The notes under the pieces are model-generated. The model saw only the letters and a program-made list of their open reading frames with translations. It was not told the DNA's origin and made no database searches. DNA of 64,000 nucleotides from G963665085 sp963665085 (GTDB lineage Bacteria; Bacteroidota; Bacteroidia; Bacteroidales; JAAAOM01): positions 1,426,001 to 1,490,000 of the forward strand of contig CAXXXS010000001.1 in the NCBI GenBank assembly GCA_963665085.2. Direction: 5' to 3'. Both the position numbers and the translations under genes were made by a program. Shown piece after piece: positions 1 to 7,488 of this stretch (the stretch's first letter is position 1; the number at the start of each line of letters is the position of its first letter).

Positions 1-258
1 CAAGAAAAAGCTCTTCGAAAATTGACCTATGGAAAATCCATCGGGTTGTTTGCAATGATCATTGGAATTTTGGCCCAATTAATTGGTATTTATGAAGCTT
101 TTTCTTGTATCCAACAAGCAGGTGATATTTCACCAATGCTGGTTTATGGGGGAATAAAAGTCTCTATGATTACAACACTTTATGGTATAGCAATTTATCT
201 GTTGTCATTAATTCTTTGGTTTGTAATCAGTTTTTTTGTTGAGAAGAAAGTTAGCTGA
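1..258 (+). CDS. MotA/TolQ/ExbB-like proton channel protein, C-terminal part
   Basis: The reading frame is already open at the first base, so the gene starts before the window; only about 85 C-terminal residues are seen. They form two hydrophobic segments separated by a short loop. The second contains a G-G-I-K-V-S-x-I-T-T-x-Y-G stretch that resembles the last conserved helix of ExbB/TolQ/MotA proton-channel subunits, where a small-residue/Thr-rich helix precedes a long membrane helix. If correct, it would form an inner-membrane channel that powers outer-membrane transport or another envelope machine. The codons before the TTG at position 22 also read as plausible protein (Q-E-K-A-L-R-K), which argues against a true start there. 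The family call rests on this short region only; another small membrane protein is possible. Confidence 0.45.
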   Translation, partial: QEKALRKLTYGKSIGLFAMIIGILAQLIGIYEAFSCIQQAGDISPMLVYGGIKVSMITTLYGIAIYLLSLILWFVISFFVEKKVS

Positions 259-307
259 TAAGTTTAAACCAAAATAAATAAAATTTTCCAATAAAGTCAT
301 GTCCGAC

Positions 308-496
308 CGGTAGGGAGTTATTTTTCCACGGTCGGATATGATTCTTTTGTGGTCGCCTGTGATTTTTTCTTGGTGGTGTGCCATTCCTCTATGGTCGGAT
401 ATGATTTTTCTTTGGGAGTATGTAATTCCTCGATGAGCGATTATGAATTTTATACAGGAGTGAATCATTTTTCTATAGTCGGATATGATTCTTAGG
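308..496. repeat. Degenerate 21-bp tandem repeat, nine units
   Basis: Nine consecutive 21-bp units begin at 308, 329, 350, 371, 392, 413, 434, 455 and 476 with no length change. The best conserved core is GGTCGGATATGATT, seen almost intact in the units at 329, 392 and 476. The others keep the pattern T/C-x-G-x-x-x-x-x-x-x-T-x-A-T-T. Because 21 is a multiple of three, the minus strand reads as heptapeptide repeats near I-I-S-D-H-R-K inside an open frame of about 100 codons (519 to 208). There is no independent evidence that this frame is a gene. The array fills most of the 298-bp gap between the first gene and the permease. Confidence 0.85.
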
Positions 497-556
497 AGGC
501 CGTGTGTGTGTTTATCCAAAATCCTATCTTTGAGAGAATAATAAAAACTAACTATT

Positions 557-1900
557 ATGTCTCAGAACTTACTTTTAATCATAACCTTGCTGATTTCAGT
601 TTTATTTATCATTATTGGGACAACAAAATTAAAGATTCACCCTTTTCTTGTTTTATTACTGGCTTCTTATATCACTGGTTTTATGAGTGGCATGCCAACC
701 GGAGAAATAGTGAAAGTTATCACGGATGGTTTTGGAAATATTCTGGCTTATATAGGCATTGTAATTATTCTTGGGACAATTATAGGGACTATTCTCGAGA
801 AATCAGGGGCAGCTATTAAACTGGCAGAGCTGGTAGTAAAAGTTGTTGGGAAAAAGCGGCCTGCACTGGCAATGGGAATTATTGGATACATTGTTTCTAT
901 TCCAGTGTTTTGTGATTCGGCATTTGTAATCCTGTCATCCTTAAAAAAATCGTTAATTCGAAAAACAGGCAAGTCAGCAGTTGCTATGAGTGTGGCTTTA
1001 TCAACAGGATTGTATGCAACACATACACTTGTTCCTCCCACGCCAGGGCCCATCGCTGCGGCAGGAAACCTGGGGGTTAATGATCAGCTTGGAATGGTTA
1101 TTTTATTTGGACTATTTATATCGCTGATAGCTATGCTTGCAGGTTATGGGTGGGCAAATTATTCTGGGAAACACCATCAGAGTGAAGAGGATAACCTCTT
1201 AGAAATGGAATTGGAAGATGAAATTCAGCAGGAACTACCTTCTGCATTTCTTTCTGTCCTGCCTATTATTTTGCCAATTTTATTAATTGCATTTCGTTCT
1301 GTTGTTCTTTTATTGATGCCCGTAAACGAAAGTTTTCTGTTTAAATCAGTTGATTTCCTTGGAGATCCTGTTAATGCTTTGCTTTTGGGACTATTTTCCT
1401 CTTTGTTTTTACTTAAGAAAGGTTCTGTAAAGCTAAACGATTGTATGGGAGAAGGTATAAAAGCATCGGCAGCAATATTAATAATTACCGGAGCAGGAGG
1501 TGCGTTTGGTGCGATGTTAAAAGCTACCCATATCGGAGATTCGTTGGGAGAGATGCTTGCCGGATTTAACCTGGGTATATTTCTACCCTTTATTATTGCA
1601 GCAGCATTAAAAACAGCTCAGGGATCTTCAACAGTTGCGTTGGTTGCCACATCCGCATTGGTTGCTCCCTTATTGAGTAGTTTAGGCCTGGATTCAGCTA
1701 CAGGAAAAGCCCTTACTGTAATGGCAATTGGTGCCGGGGCTATGACCATCTCTCATGCAAACGATAGTTTTTTCTGGGTTGTAGCACAATTCAGCAAGAT
1801 GAAAGTTGCTACCGGATATAAAACCCATAGCATGGCAACATTACTCCAGGGAATTGTTTCGATTGTAGTTGTTTATCTGTTAAGTCTGGTTTTTTTATAG
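557..1900 (+). CDS. GntP family gluconate:H+ symporter-type permease
   Basis: This 447-residue protein of about 12 hydrophobic segments has the length and layout of GntP permeases, which import gluconate or related sugar acids with protons across the inner membrane. The diagnostic stretch H-T-L-V-P-P-T-P-G-P at residues 156-165 is the conserved family loop. A second conserved region lies near the C-terminus (A-A-L-K-T-A-Q-G-S-S-T-V-A and then S-H-A-N-D-S-F-F-W). The N-terminus starts directly in a membrane helix, and the ATG at 557 is the only sensible start. No kinase or dehydrogenase lies next to it, so the exact substrate (gluconate, idonate, glycerate or another) cannot be assigned. It is transcribed away from the following lipoprotein gene. 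Confidence 0.9.
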   Translation: MSQNLLLIITLLISVLFIIIGTTKLKIHPFLVLLLASYITGFMSGMPTGEIVKVITDGFGNILAYIGIVIILGTIIGTILEKSGAAIKLAELVVKVVGKKRPALAMGIIGYIVSIPVFCDSAFVILSSLKKSLIRKTGKSAVAMSVALSTGLYATHTLVPPTPGPIAAAGNLGVNDQLGMVILFGLFISLIAMLAGYGWANYSGKHHQSEEDNLLEMELEDEIQQELPSAFLSVLPIILPILLIAFRSVVLLLMPVNESFLFKSVDFLGDPVNALLLGLFSSLFLLKKGSVKLNDCMGEGIKASAAILIITGAGGAFGAMLKATHIGDSLGEMLAGFNLGIFLPFIIAAALKTAQGSSTVALVATSALVAPLLSSLGLDSATGKALTVMAIGAGAMTISHANDSFFWVVAQFSKMKVATGYKTHSMATLLQGIVSIVVVYLLSLVFL

Positions 1901-2227
1901 TAAAAAAAGGTGTATATCAAAGTATACATTAGAATTTAAATTGTCTTGGCCTACTTTTTTGTCAACCACACAAAAAAGGTAGCAAAAAAAGTCTCCACGG
2001 CTAAAACCATGCTTTACATTTGTAATGTTAAAAATGGATATTCGAAAAGCGCATGGTTCACACAGCCGTGGACATCCTCCCACCCATGCCTTCTGAGATA
2101 TAAAAAAAGTTTTTGAATAGCCTCTTTATTTGAATATATCAAATTTAGCAGTTTCTTTTCAGGGAAGGATTTAAAAGCTTATATCAAATAATTCTAGTTA
2201 CAATAAATATGTAATGGTGATTATTTC
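1901..2227. repeat. Intergenic inverted-repeat element between convergent genes
   Basis: This 327-bp gap has no convincing gene. It contains a long split palindrome. The left arm is CCACGGCT (1995-2002) plus AACCATGC (2005-2012). The right arm is GCATGGTT (2051-2058) plus AGCCGTGG (2064-2071). All 16 arm bases pair, with small internal bulges and a 38-base loop that itself holds the small palindrome ACATTtgtAATGT (2016-2028). Upstream, around 1950-1990, are two A-tracts in similar contexts (CACAAAAAAGGTAGC and AGCAAAAAAAGTC). The structure lies between two convergent genes and may act as a terminator or be a dispersed palindromic repeat. A 62-codon minus-strand frame crosses it but has no coding support. 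Confidence 0.6.
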
Positions 2228-3967
2228 CTATTCAGGATAAGACTTTTTATTTGATTTATTTACAGCATCTCCTTTGCCATTGATAACACTTTTTACCTCA
2301 CTATCTTCATTTCCTCCCAGCCATATGGTAAATTTATGATGAATATTTTTCTCCAGATGCTCCGGAGTTTCAATAGCATTATCTACAATTATTGGGGCAT
2401 TGAAAAAGACATTGTAAATACCTACTCCCCATGCTTCATGGGATGAAACATTATTGGGCACTTTATAAGATGCATAACCATATGTTTCTCCATGTTTCCA
2501 GGCTTCTGGTGATGGGGCATAATATGGCATTTCGCTTTGATAAAAATAAACCTTGCCATTATCACCATTCCATAAGGTTTGGTATTCTTGCATGTGTTCA
2601 TTAAAAAGGCCATAAGCAGTAACATTATCTCCGTTTACAATTAGTCCGTTTGCTGCTTTGTTTAAATCCCATCCAACCCCATTTCCATGGTCTGCCCTCC
2701 ATAACCAGACATGATCGATATATACATCATTAGAGTTAATCTCCAGGCAACATTTTGTTGTGCCAATATGAGGCCCCCCAACTCTTATAAAGACGTCATA
2801 AATAAATGTAGGATTGGATGAATGATCCGCATCTGAACCAGGTTCTCCAATTTCTATTAAAGTTTCTGTTTTTATCTCTCCTGCATCAACCAGGATTCCA
2901 CTTAATGTCACACCGTCAACATCTGCAATTTTAATAACAGGATTACCTTGTTTTGGTACAAGGGAAGGCATTCCTATACCCATAATTATTGTACCTGGCT
3001 TAGAAACTTCTATACTGTTCTCAAGTTCATAAATCCCAGGAGTGAACAATATATTTTTTCCTGTTTCTAATGCTGCATTTATCGTTGTTGAATTATCGTT
3101 TTCGGGTTTTGTAATATAAAAATCTTTAATTGGTAATGTCTTTAGGTTTTTATTATCATCATCAATCCAGCTTGGCCCTGATGAATTAGTTTTAAGTTCA
3201 GGGATAACCAGCGAGATATTTTTTTTAGAACTGATTAGGTAAGGCTTTTCTCTTATTCGTGGAGTTTTATCAAGTGAAAGGTATGGAGTTTCGGGCCAGT
3301 TTTCTTTCGGAGGATTTGGAACTCCGAGTGTCATGATATTCCATATTCCTTTTATATAACTACCCCATTCACTATTACGGGTGAACCATTGCTGCTGAGG
3401 TCCGAAATCAATCTCTCCATCAATTTTAGAATCAGCTAGAAAACCACCACTCGCGGGACCTTTGTCATGAAGTTGTAAATTCCCTTTAATGTGAATTCTT
3501 CTCAGGGGGGCAGCTTGTGACACGCCCCATACATTTGTTGAGTCAATAGTTGGGATAACTGTTAAATTTTCTGCGGCTCTCCAAAAATTAATTAATACGT
3601 TGCCATGAAATTCAGTCATAGAATTTGAGCGGACAGCACCTGTAATTATTACATCTTCAGGCGATTTTCCAAGGCCGATTATATGTGTGTAGTAGCCAAC
3701 TTTTATATCCAGGTTATATTCACCAGGCGCAAATAAAAGTGCAAACCTATTCTTGTTGAACTCACTGCTCCTTTGAGATTGCAAATTATAAATCGAGTCG
3801 ATAGTGTGTTGAATTTTAGAGTTATCCATATTTGGCGTAAAGAATAATACGTTTTCACCAAATTCAGGTTTTGTATATTCTTCAGTAATTAATTTAGGCG
3901 AATTTACACAAGCGCTTAAGCCAATAATTAAAATCAGGAAAACATTTATTGCAGGATTGTATTTCAT
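2228..3967 (-). CDS. Secreted beta-helix lipoprotein, pectate-lyase-like fold
   Basis: This 579-residue protein begins with a lipoprotein signal whose lipobox ends L-S-A-C (Cys20), so it is probably anchored in the envelope. The sequence has many short beta repeats typical of a right-handed parallel beta-helix, in two halves: one around residues 40-220 and a second from about 290. Each half starts with an L-F-x-P-G-x-Y motif (near residues 78-85 and 310-316). The stretches V-G-Y-Y-T-H-I-I-G-L-G and W-G-V-S-Q-A-A-P-L-R-R resemble a group of actinobacterial secreted proteins often wrongly labelled adenylyl cyclase, related to the GH55-type double beta-helix. That resemblance is from memory. Activity is therefore probably on a polysaccharide but is not assigned. 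It stands alone, divergent from no enzyme gene. Confidence 0.65.
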   Translation of the reverse strand: MKYNPAINVFLILIIGLSACVNSPKLITEEYTKPEFGENVLFFTPNMDNSKIQHTIDSIYNLQSQRSSEFNKNRFALLFAPGEYNLDIKVGYYTHIIGLGKSPEDVIITGAVRSNSMTEFHGNVLINFWRAAENLTVIPTIDSTNVWGVSQAAPLRRIHIKGNLQLHDKGPASGGFLADSKIDGEIDFGPQQQWFTRNSEWGSYIKGIWNIMTLGVPNPPKENWPETPYLSLDKTPRIREKPYLISSKKNISLVIPELKTNSSGPSWIDDDNKNLKTLPIKDFYITKPENDNSTTINAALETGKNILFTPGIYELENSIEVSKPGTIIMGIGMPSLVPKQGNPVIKIADVDGVTLSGILVDAGEIKTETLIEIGEPGSDADHSSNPTFIYDVFIRVGGPHIGTTKCCLEINSNDVYIDHVWLWRADHGNGVGWDLNKAANGLIVNGDNVTAYGLFNEHMQEYQTLWNGDNGKVYFYQSEMPYYAPSPEAWKHGETYGYASYKVPNNVSSHEAWGVGIYNVFFNAPIIVDNAIETPEHLEKNIHHKFTIWLGGNEDSEVKSVINGKGDAVNKSNKKSYPE

Positions 3968-4032
3968 AGTGAAGTGTATAATTTAAATGTTGTTAAATAT
4001 TGAATTCGATAATTTTTATAATATAAATATAG

Positions 4033-4383
4033 TTAGTCAATATTTGAATATTTGGATCCACATTTTTTACATACCAAAGTATACGTTGCATTTTTAATGT
4101 TTTTATCAACAATAGTAAAAAGGGGAGAATTATCAGTTGGGCAGCATAACCGATTTTTAACTGAGATGAGTTCTTTTTTAGATTCTATGGCAGGGATATC
4201 AGATTTGTAACTTAATTTGAAAGAACCTTTATTTCCACAATTACAATAGAAGTTAAATTGAAAAGATTGATAGGTAGTGTAACAGAGATAGGCAACTGTT
4301 TTGTTACATTTATCGCAATACATCCAGCTTCCGGTATTTTTGAGCATCCGGCCGTTAATTATTTCTTTTTTTAATTCGCTCAT
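4033..4383 (-). CDS. Small zinc-ribbon protein, unknown function
   Basis: A 116-residue protein with four cysteine pairs or clusters: C-D-K-C near residue 23, C-N-C near 47, C-C near 79 and C-K-K-C near 105. These look like two tandem zinc ribbons. There is no signal peptide or membrane segment, so it should be cytoplasmic. Its start codon lies immediately after the stop of the membrane protein gene 4384-4701 with no spacer, indicating translational coupling and a shared job. I do not recognise a named family. Possible roles include nucleic-acid or protein binding, or sensing linked to the membrane partner. The pairing is the strongest clue. Confidence 0.7.
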   Translation of the reverse strand: MSELKKEIINGRMLKNTGSWMYCDKCNKTVAYLCYTTYQSFQFNFYCNCGNKGSFKLSYKSDIPAIESKKELISVKNRLCCPTDNSPLFTIVDKNIKNATYTLVCKKCGSKYSNID

Positions 4384-4701
4384 CTATCCAATAAATTTAG
4401 CTCCGGCAATACCTATTGCAGCGCCTAAAATAACAGAGAAAATAATCATCGGGATAATTGCTTTTTTATCTTCTGAGGAAACAATTATCATTGTAGGGAT
4501 AGCTGTTATAAATGCTATTATTATTCCTTTAAGCCAGGGTGCCATATCCCAATTAACAAAAGGGATTATTAGTCCAAGAGCAAGATAATGTATAAAAGCA
4601 GATATGTTAGAGCGTTTATCCAGTTTTTGGATAATCATTGGAATTACATCAATTGTAGCAGCAACAAGGCCAATAATGATGGCGATAAAGAAACTATTCA
4701 T
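4384..4701 (-). CDS. Small integral membrane protein, unknown function
   Basis: A 105-residue, almost wholly hydrophobic protein with four predicted membrane helices (approximately residues 3-22, 36-52, 58-76 and 82-102). Charged loops hold K-L-D-K-R and S-S-E-D-K-K. The fourth helix is rich in Gly and Ala (G-A-A-I-G-I-A-G-A), suggesting close helix packing or oligomerisation. It is the first gene of a two-gene unit with the zinc-ribbon protein that starts at the next base. No enzymatic motif is visible and I do not assign a function. The antisense frames over this region are less protein-like and were not annotated. Confidence 0.7.
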   Translation of the reverse strand: MNSFFIAIIIGLVAATIDVIPMIIQKLDKRSNISAFIHYLALGLIIPFVNWDMAPWLKGIIIAFITAIPTMIIVSSEDKKAIIPMIIFSVILGAAIGIAGAKFIG

Positions 4702-4758
4702 GGTAGGGTATTGAGTTTTATGGCTTTAATTCATTGGTTAGTTTACCAGGGAATAACG

Positions 4759-4785
4759 CTGCCAGCGTGCATAGCACGCTGGCAG
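4759..4785. terminator. Perfect 12-bp hairpin downstream of rubrerythrin
   Basis: CTGCCAGCGTGC (4759-4770) pairs perfectly with 4774-4785 around the three-base loop ATA. It lies 31 bp past the rubrerythrin stop and before the next minus-strand gene, where a terminator is expected. The minus-strand side has only a weak T tail (TTATT), so termination may be inefficient, or the hairpin may instead stabilise the 3' end of the mRNA. GC content is far above the surroundings. Confidence 0.55.
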
Positions 4786-4816
4786 GTTAATAACATTCAA
4801 CATTAATTGATAATCA

Positions 4817-5395
4817 TTAATAGTTTTCTTCTCTAACTTGCATGTATGCTTTTGGGTGAAGGCAAGCAGGACATTTTTCCAATGCTTTTTCTGATTCGTA
4901 AACATATCCGCAGTTAAGGCATTTCCACCAAATTTTTCCGTCTTTCATAAATACCTTGTCTTCAGAAATATTTTGAAGAAGTTTTAAATATCTTCTTTCG
5001 TGTTCTACCTCAACTTTAGCGATCATTTTAAAAGCGACAGAGATTTCAGTAAATCCTTCTTCTTTTGCTACTTCAGCAAATTCAGGATAAAGTTCAGACC
5101 ATTCTTCGTTCTCACCCTCAGCAGCAGCTTTAAGGTTTTCTTTTGTTGTGCCAATTACACCAGCAGGATAACTAGCTGTAATCTCAACCATTCCTCCTTC
5201 AAGGAATTTAAAAAATCTTTTTGCATGTTCTTTTTCCTGGCTTGCTGTTTCTAAAAAAATAGCAGCTATTTGTTCATAACCTTCTTTCTTTGCAACTTTT
5301 GCAAAAAATTCATATCGGTTTCTAGCTTGTGATTCTCCAGCAAAAGCTTTTAACAAGTTTTGTTCGGTCTTTGTACCTTTTATTGATTTTTCCAT
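4817..5395 (-). CDS. rbr: Rubrerythrin
   Basis: A 192-residue protein with a four-helix ferritin-like diiron domain (residues about 1-145) followed by a C-terminal rubredoxin domain. The diiron ligands are supplied by the helix motifs E-S-Q-A-R-N-R-Y, E-K-E-H near residue 55 and E-V-E-H-E-R-R-Y near 130. The rubredoxin iron site is C-L-N-C-G near 160 and C-P-A-C near 175. Rubrerythrin reduces hydrogen peroxide to water in the cytoplasm of anaerobes and microaerophiles. It is the last gene of a minus-strand unit after the Fur/PerR regulator and the flavin reductase-rubredoxin gene, with 15 bp to its neighbour. That neighbour is a plausible electron donor. Regulation by the upstream repressor is expected. 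Confidence 0.95.
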   Translation of the reverse strand: MEKSIKGTKTEQNLLKAFAGESQARNRYEFFAKVAKKEGYEQIAAIFLETASQEKEHAKRFFKFLEGGMVEITASYPAGVIGTTKENLKAAAEGENEEWSELYPEFAEVAKEEGFTEISVAFKMIAKVEVEHERRYLKLLQNISEDKVFMKDGKIWWKCLNCGYVYESEKALEKCPACLHPKAYMQVREENY

Positions 5396-5410
5396 TTTTA
5401 TATTTATATA

Positions 5411-6082
5411 TTACATTTTAACAAAGTCTTCTTTATCTGCGCCACAAACAGGGCATTTCCAATCTCCTGGCAATTCAGAAAAAGGAATTTCTTCTTCAGC
5501 ATCATCATAGATATACCCACAAATTAGGCACTTATATTTTGCTTTGGTTTCTGTTTTTTTCTGAAGTTTTGATTTATCAACATAAGTAGGAGCATTTTTT
5601 GGTGCAACTCCTTTTTTTGTTTTGCGGTAATGGGAATATGTTAGGGGTTCCAGACTTTCATCAACAATTTGTGCATCTATCAATTCGCCAATAAAAATCC
5701 AGTGTGTGCCTACATCAAATTTGTCAACTACTTTACATTCAAGAAATGCCAGACAACCATCCATTATAATAGGAGTTCCTGTACTGCCATATGATACATT
5801 TGTTCCTTCAAGTTTATTGATATCTTTCCCAGTTTTATATCCAAATTTTCCAAAAATTTTTGTGTCAATATCCTGATGAAGAATTGAGACAGAAAAGTAT
5901 CCGTGTTTTTCAATGACACTACTTGAGAAATTATCTTTATTGCAACATGCAGCAAATTTTGCAGGCTCTGAAGTTACTTGAAAAACGGTGTTAGAAACAA
6001 AACCATTTCCCTGTGTTTTATCTCCTGAAGCTACAATGTAGAGTCCATAGCTAATTTTAAATAGGGTTTCAAAGTTTATCAT
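5411..6082 (-). CDS. Flavin reductase-rubredoxin fusion (high-molecular-weight rubredoxin)
   Basis: This 223-residue protein joins an N-terminal FMN-binding flavin reductase domain (residues about 1-155, with the family pattern S-Y-G-L-Y-I-V and G-F-V-S-N-T-V-F-Q-V) to a C-terminal rubredoxin (about 178-223). The rubredoxin carries C-L-I-C-G-Y-I-Y and C-P-V-C-G. The arrangement matches the high-molecular-weight rubredoxin of acetogens, which passes electrons from NAD(P)H to a diiron or flavodiiron peroxide/oxygen reductase. Here the neighbour is rubrerythrin, so it most likely feeds peroxide reduction. It lies 17 bp after the regulator gene and 15 bp before rubrerythrin, consistent with one mRNA. 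The physiological reductant (NADH or NADPH) cannot be read from sequence. Confidence 0.9.
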   Translation of the reverse strand: MINFETLFKISYGLYIVASGDKTQGNGFVSNTVFQVTSEPAKFAACCNKDNFSSSVIEKHGYFSVSILHQDIDTKIFGKFGYKTGKDINKLEGTNVSYGSTGTPIIMDGCLAFLECKVVDKFDVGTHWIFIGELIDAQIVDESLEPLTYSHYRKTKKGVAPKNAPTYVDKSKLQKKTETKAKYKCLICGYIYDDAEEEIPFSELPGDWKCPVCGADKEDFVKM

Positions 6083-6099
6083 GATTCCATTTATTTGTG

Positions 6100-6513
6100 T
6101 TATGAAAATTTGCCGTTTATCTGAAGTTTTATTTCTTCAACCTTGAAGTTTGGAATTTTTTTCTTTTTGAAATATTCCAGCAGTAGATGATCTAATTCTT
6201 CATCCGAATAATCTTCAATTCTATTAGTTGCATCGCAATACAGATGATGATGAGAATTCAGAATTGCATCATACCGCATAATGTCTTTTTCAGTTTTTAC
6301 TTTCTTAATGAGTTTTTTTTCTACGAGAGTTTCCAAAACTTTATAGACAGTCCCGGTAGCTATATTTGGATGTATTTTTCGAATATATTCGATAATATTT
6401 TCAGCAGTTGGATGATTTTTAAGGGAATTCATCGCTTCCAGGATGGCAATTCTTTGTGGGGTAATTTTTAATCCGCAGCCCGAAAGTTTTTCTTTTATTT
6501 CTGAAATATCCAC
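6100..6513 (-). CDS. perR: Fur/PerR family transcriptional repressor
   Basis: A 137-residue Fur-superfamily protein. An N-terminal winged helix (about residues 1-85, with T-P-Q-R-I-A-I-L and G-T-V-Y-K-V-L-E) is followed by a metal-binding dimerisation domain containing S-H-H-H-L-Y-C. It is the first gene of the unit with rubredoxin fusion and rubrerythrin, so a PerR-like peroxide-sensing role is more likely than iron-uptake control; the symbol is by context. The classical structural zinc site is missing: the C-x-x-C of most Fur proteins reads C-D-A-T here, and there is no C-terminal C-x-x-C. A palindrome just upstream of the gene suggests self-regulation. Confidence 0.85.
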   Translation of the reverse strand: MDISEIKEKLSGCGLKITPQRIAILEAMNSLKNHPTAENIIEYIRKIHPNIATGTVYKVLETLVEKKLIKKVKTEKDIMRYDAILNSHHHLYCDATNRIEDYSDEELDHLLLEYFKKKKIPNFKVEEIKLQINGKFS

Positions 6514-6535
6514 AATAAAACTAGTTAAAACTTAG

Positions 6536-6552
6536 ATAAGAATTATTCTTAT
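6536..6552. promoter_or_regulatory. Candidate PerR/Fur operator
   Basis: ATAAGAA (6536-6542) and TTCTTAT (6546-6552) form a perfect 7-3-7 inverted repeat 23 bp upstream of the perR start codon. Size, A/T richness and position fit a Fur-family operator for autoregulation of the perR-rubredoxin-rubrerythrin unit. Binding is inferred. Confidence 0.6.
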
Positions 6553-6644
6553 TAAGAGACAACTAAAATATGAAAATAGCACATCATTTTGAAAGGTTTG
6601 AAAGAAGAAGATTGTAAATTATATCTAGTCTAAATAACATAAAA

Positions 6645-6674
6645 AAGGGCAATGCTAAGTAACATTGCCCTTTG
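6645..6674 (-). terminator. Rho-independent terminator of sdhB
   Basis: AAAGGGCAATG (6645-6655) pairs with CATTGCCCTTT (6664-6674) over an 8-base loop. Read on the minus strand the 11-bp stem is followed by a T-rich tail (CCCTTTTTTATG). It lies 40 bp past the sdhB stop, as expected for the end of the sdhCAB transcript. Confidence 0.9.
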
Positions 6675-6714
6675 AAATTATTATAAAATAATTTTACTTC
6701 AGAAGCAATCAGTT

Positions 6715-7452
6715 TTATTTAACTCCAGCAGCTAAGAACTCTCTATTCATTCTTGCAATGTGAGTCAAAGAAATTTGTTTTGGACACTCAGCTTCACAAG
6801 CACCTGTGTTAGAACAGTTACCAAAACCTAGTTCATCCATCTGAGCAATCATGTTTTGAGCACGTTCTTTTGCTTCAACTTTACCTTGTGGTAATACTGC
6901 AAACTGAGAAACTTTTGCAGAAACAAATAACATTGCAGAAGCATTTTTACAAGCAGCAACACAAGCACCACATCCGATACAAGAAGCTGCATCCATTGCT
7001 ATATCAGCATTTTCCTTACGAATTGCAATTGCATTTGCATCTGGAACTCCTCCTGTATTAACAGAAACATATCCACCAGCCTGAATAATTTTATCGAATG
7101 CTGTACGATCCACAACCAAATCTTTTATAATTGGGAATGGTTTCGCTCGCCATGGCTCAATTACAATTGTATCTCCATCTTTGAATTTACGCATGTGTAA
7201 TTGGCAAGTTGTTCCTGTATCTGGTCCATGAGGTCTACCATTAATGTATAATCCACACATACCGCATATACCTTCGCGACAATCATGGTCGAAACAAACT
7301 GGTTTCTCGATTTTATCGATTAATTGTTGGTTTAAAATGTCCAACATTTCTAAAAACGATGAATCGGGGGATATATCTTTTACTTGGTAAGTGACAAACT
7401 TACCTTTTGCTTTTGCGTTTTCTTGTCTCCAAATTTTTAAAGTAAGATCCAT
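6715..7452 (-). CDS. sdhB: Succinate dehydrogenase/fumarate reductase iron-sulfur subunit
   Basis: A 245-residue subunit carrying electrons between the flavin of SdhA and the membrane anchor. All three clusters are visible: a plant-type [2Fe-2S] site with Cys58, 63, 66 and 83; a [4Fe-4S] site with Cys158, 161, 164 and 168 (C-I-G-C-G-A-C-V-A-A-C); and a [3Fe-4S] site with Cys213, 219 and 223. It is the last gene of the C-A-B operon, 36 bp after sdhA, followed by a strong terminator. The gene order is that of the Bacteroides fumarate reductase and the Bacillus-type enzyme. Direction in vivo (fumarate reduction or succinate oxidation) cannot be read from sequence, though anaerobic relatives use it as fumarate reductase. 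Confidence 0.95.
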   Translation of the reverse strand: MDLTLKIWRQENAKAKGKFVTYQVKDISPDSSFLEMLDILNQQLIDKIEKPVCFDHDCREGICGMCGLYINGRPHGPDTGTTCQLHMRKFKDGDTIVIEPWRAKPFPIIKDLVVDRTAFDKIIQAGGYVSVNTGGVPDANAIAIRKENADIAMDAASCIGCGACVAACKNASAMLFVSAKVSQFAVLPQGKVEAKERAQNMIAQMDELGFGNCSNTGACEAECPKQISLTHIARMNREFLAAGVK

Positions 7453-7488
7453 TTTAAATTTTTTAAATGATTATGTTCTAATGAATCA

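Noticed and set aside
208..519. Minus-strand 103-codon frame over the 21-bp repeat
   Set aside because: It exists because the repeat length is a multiple of three. It overlaps the end of the preceding gene and has no other coding support, so it is reported only as part of the repeat.
502..819. Plus-strand frame overlapping the start of the GntP permease
   Set aside because: It lies in another frame of a clear permease gene and has no family features.
1895..2083. Minus-strand 62-codon frame in the intergenic inverted repeat
   Set aside because: Composition follows the palindromic element; no start context or homology sign.
4301..4806. Plus-strand frames opposite the zinc-ribbon and membrane protein genes
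   Set aside because: They are antisense shadows of better-supported minus-strand genes and include the hairpin sequence.
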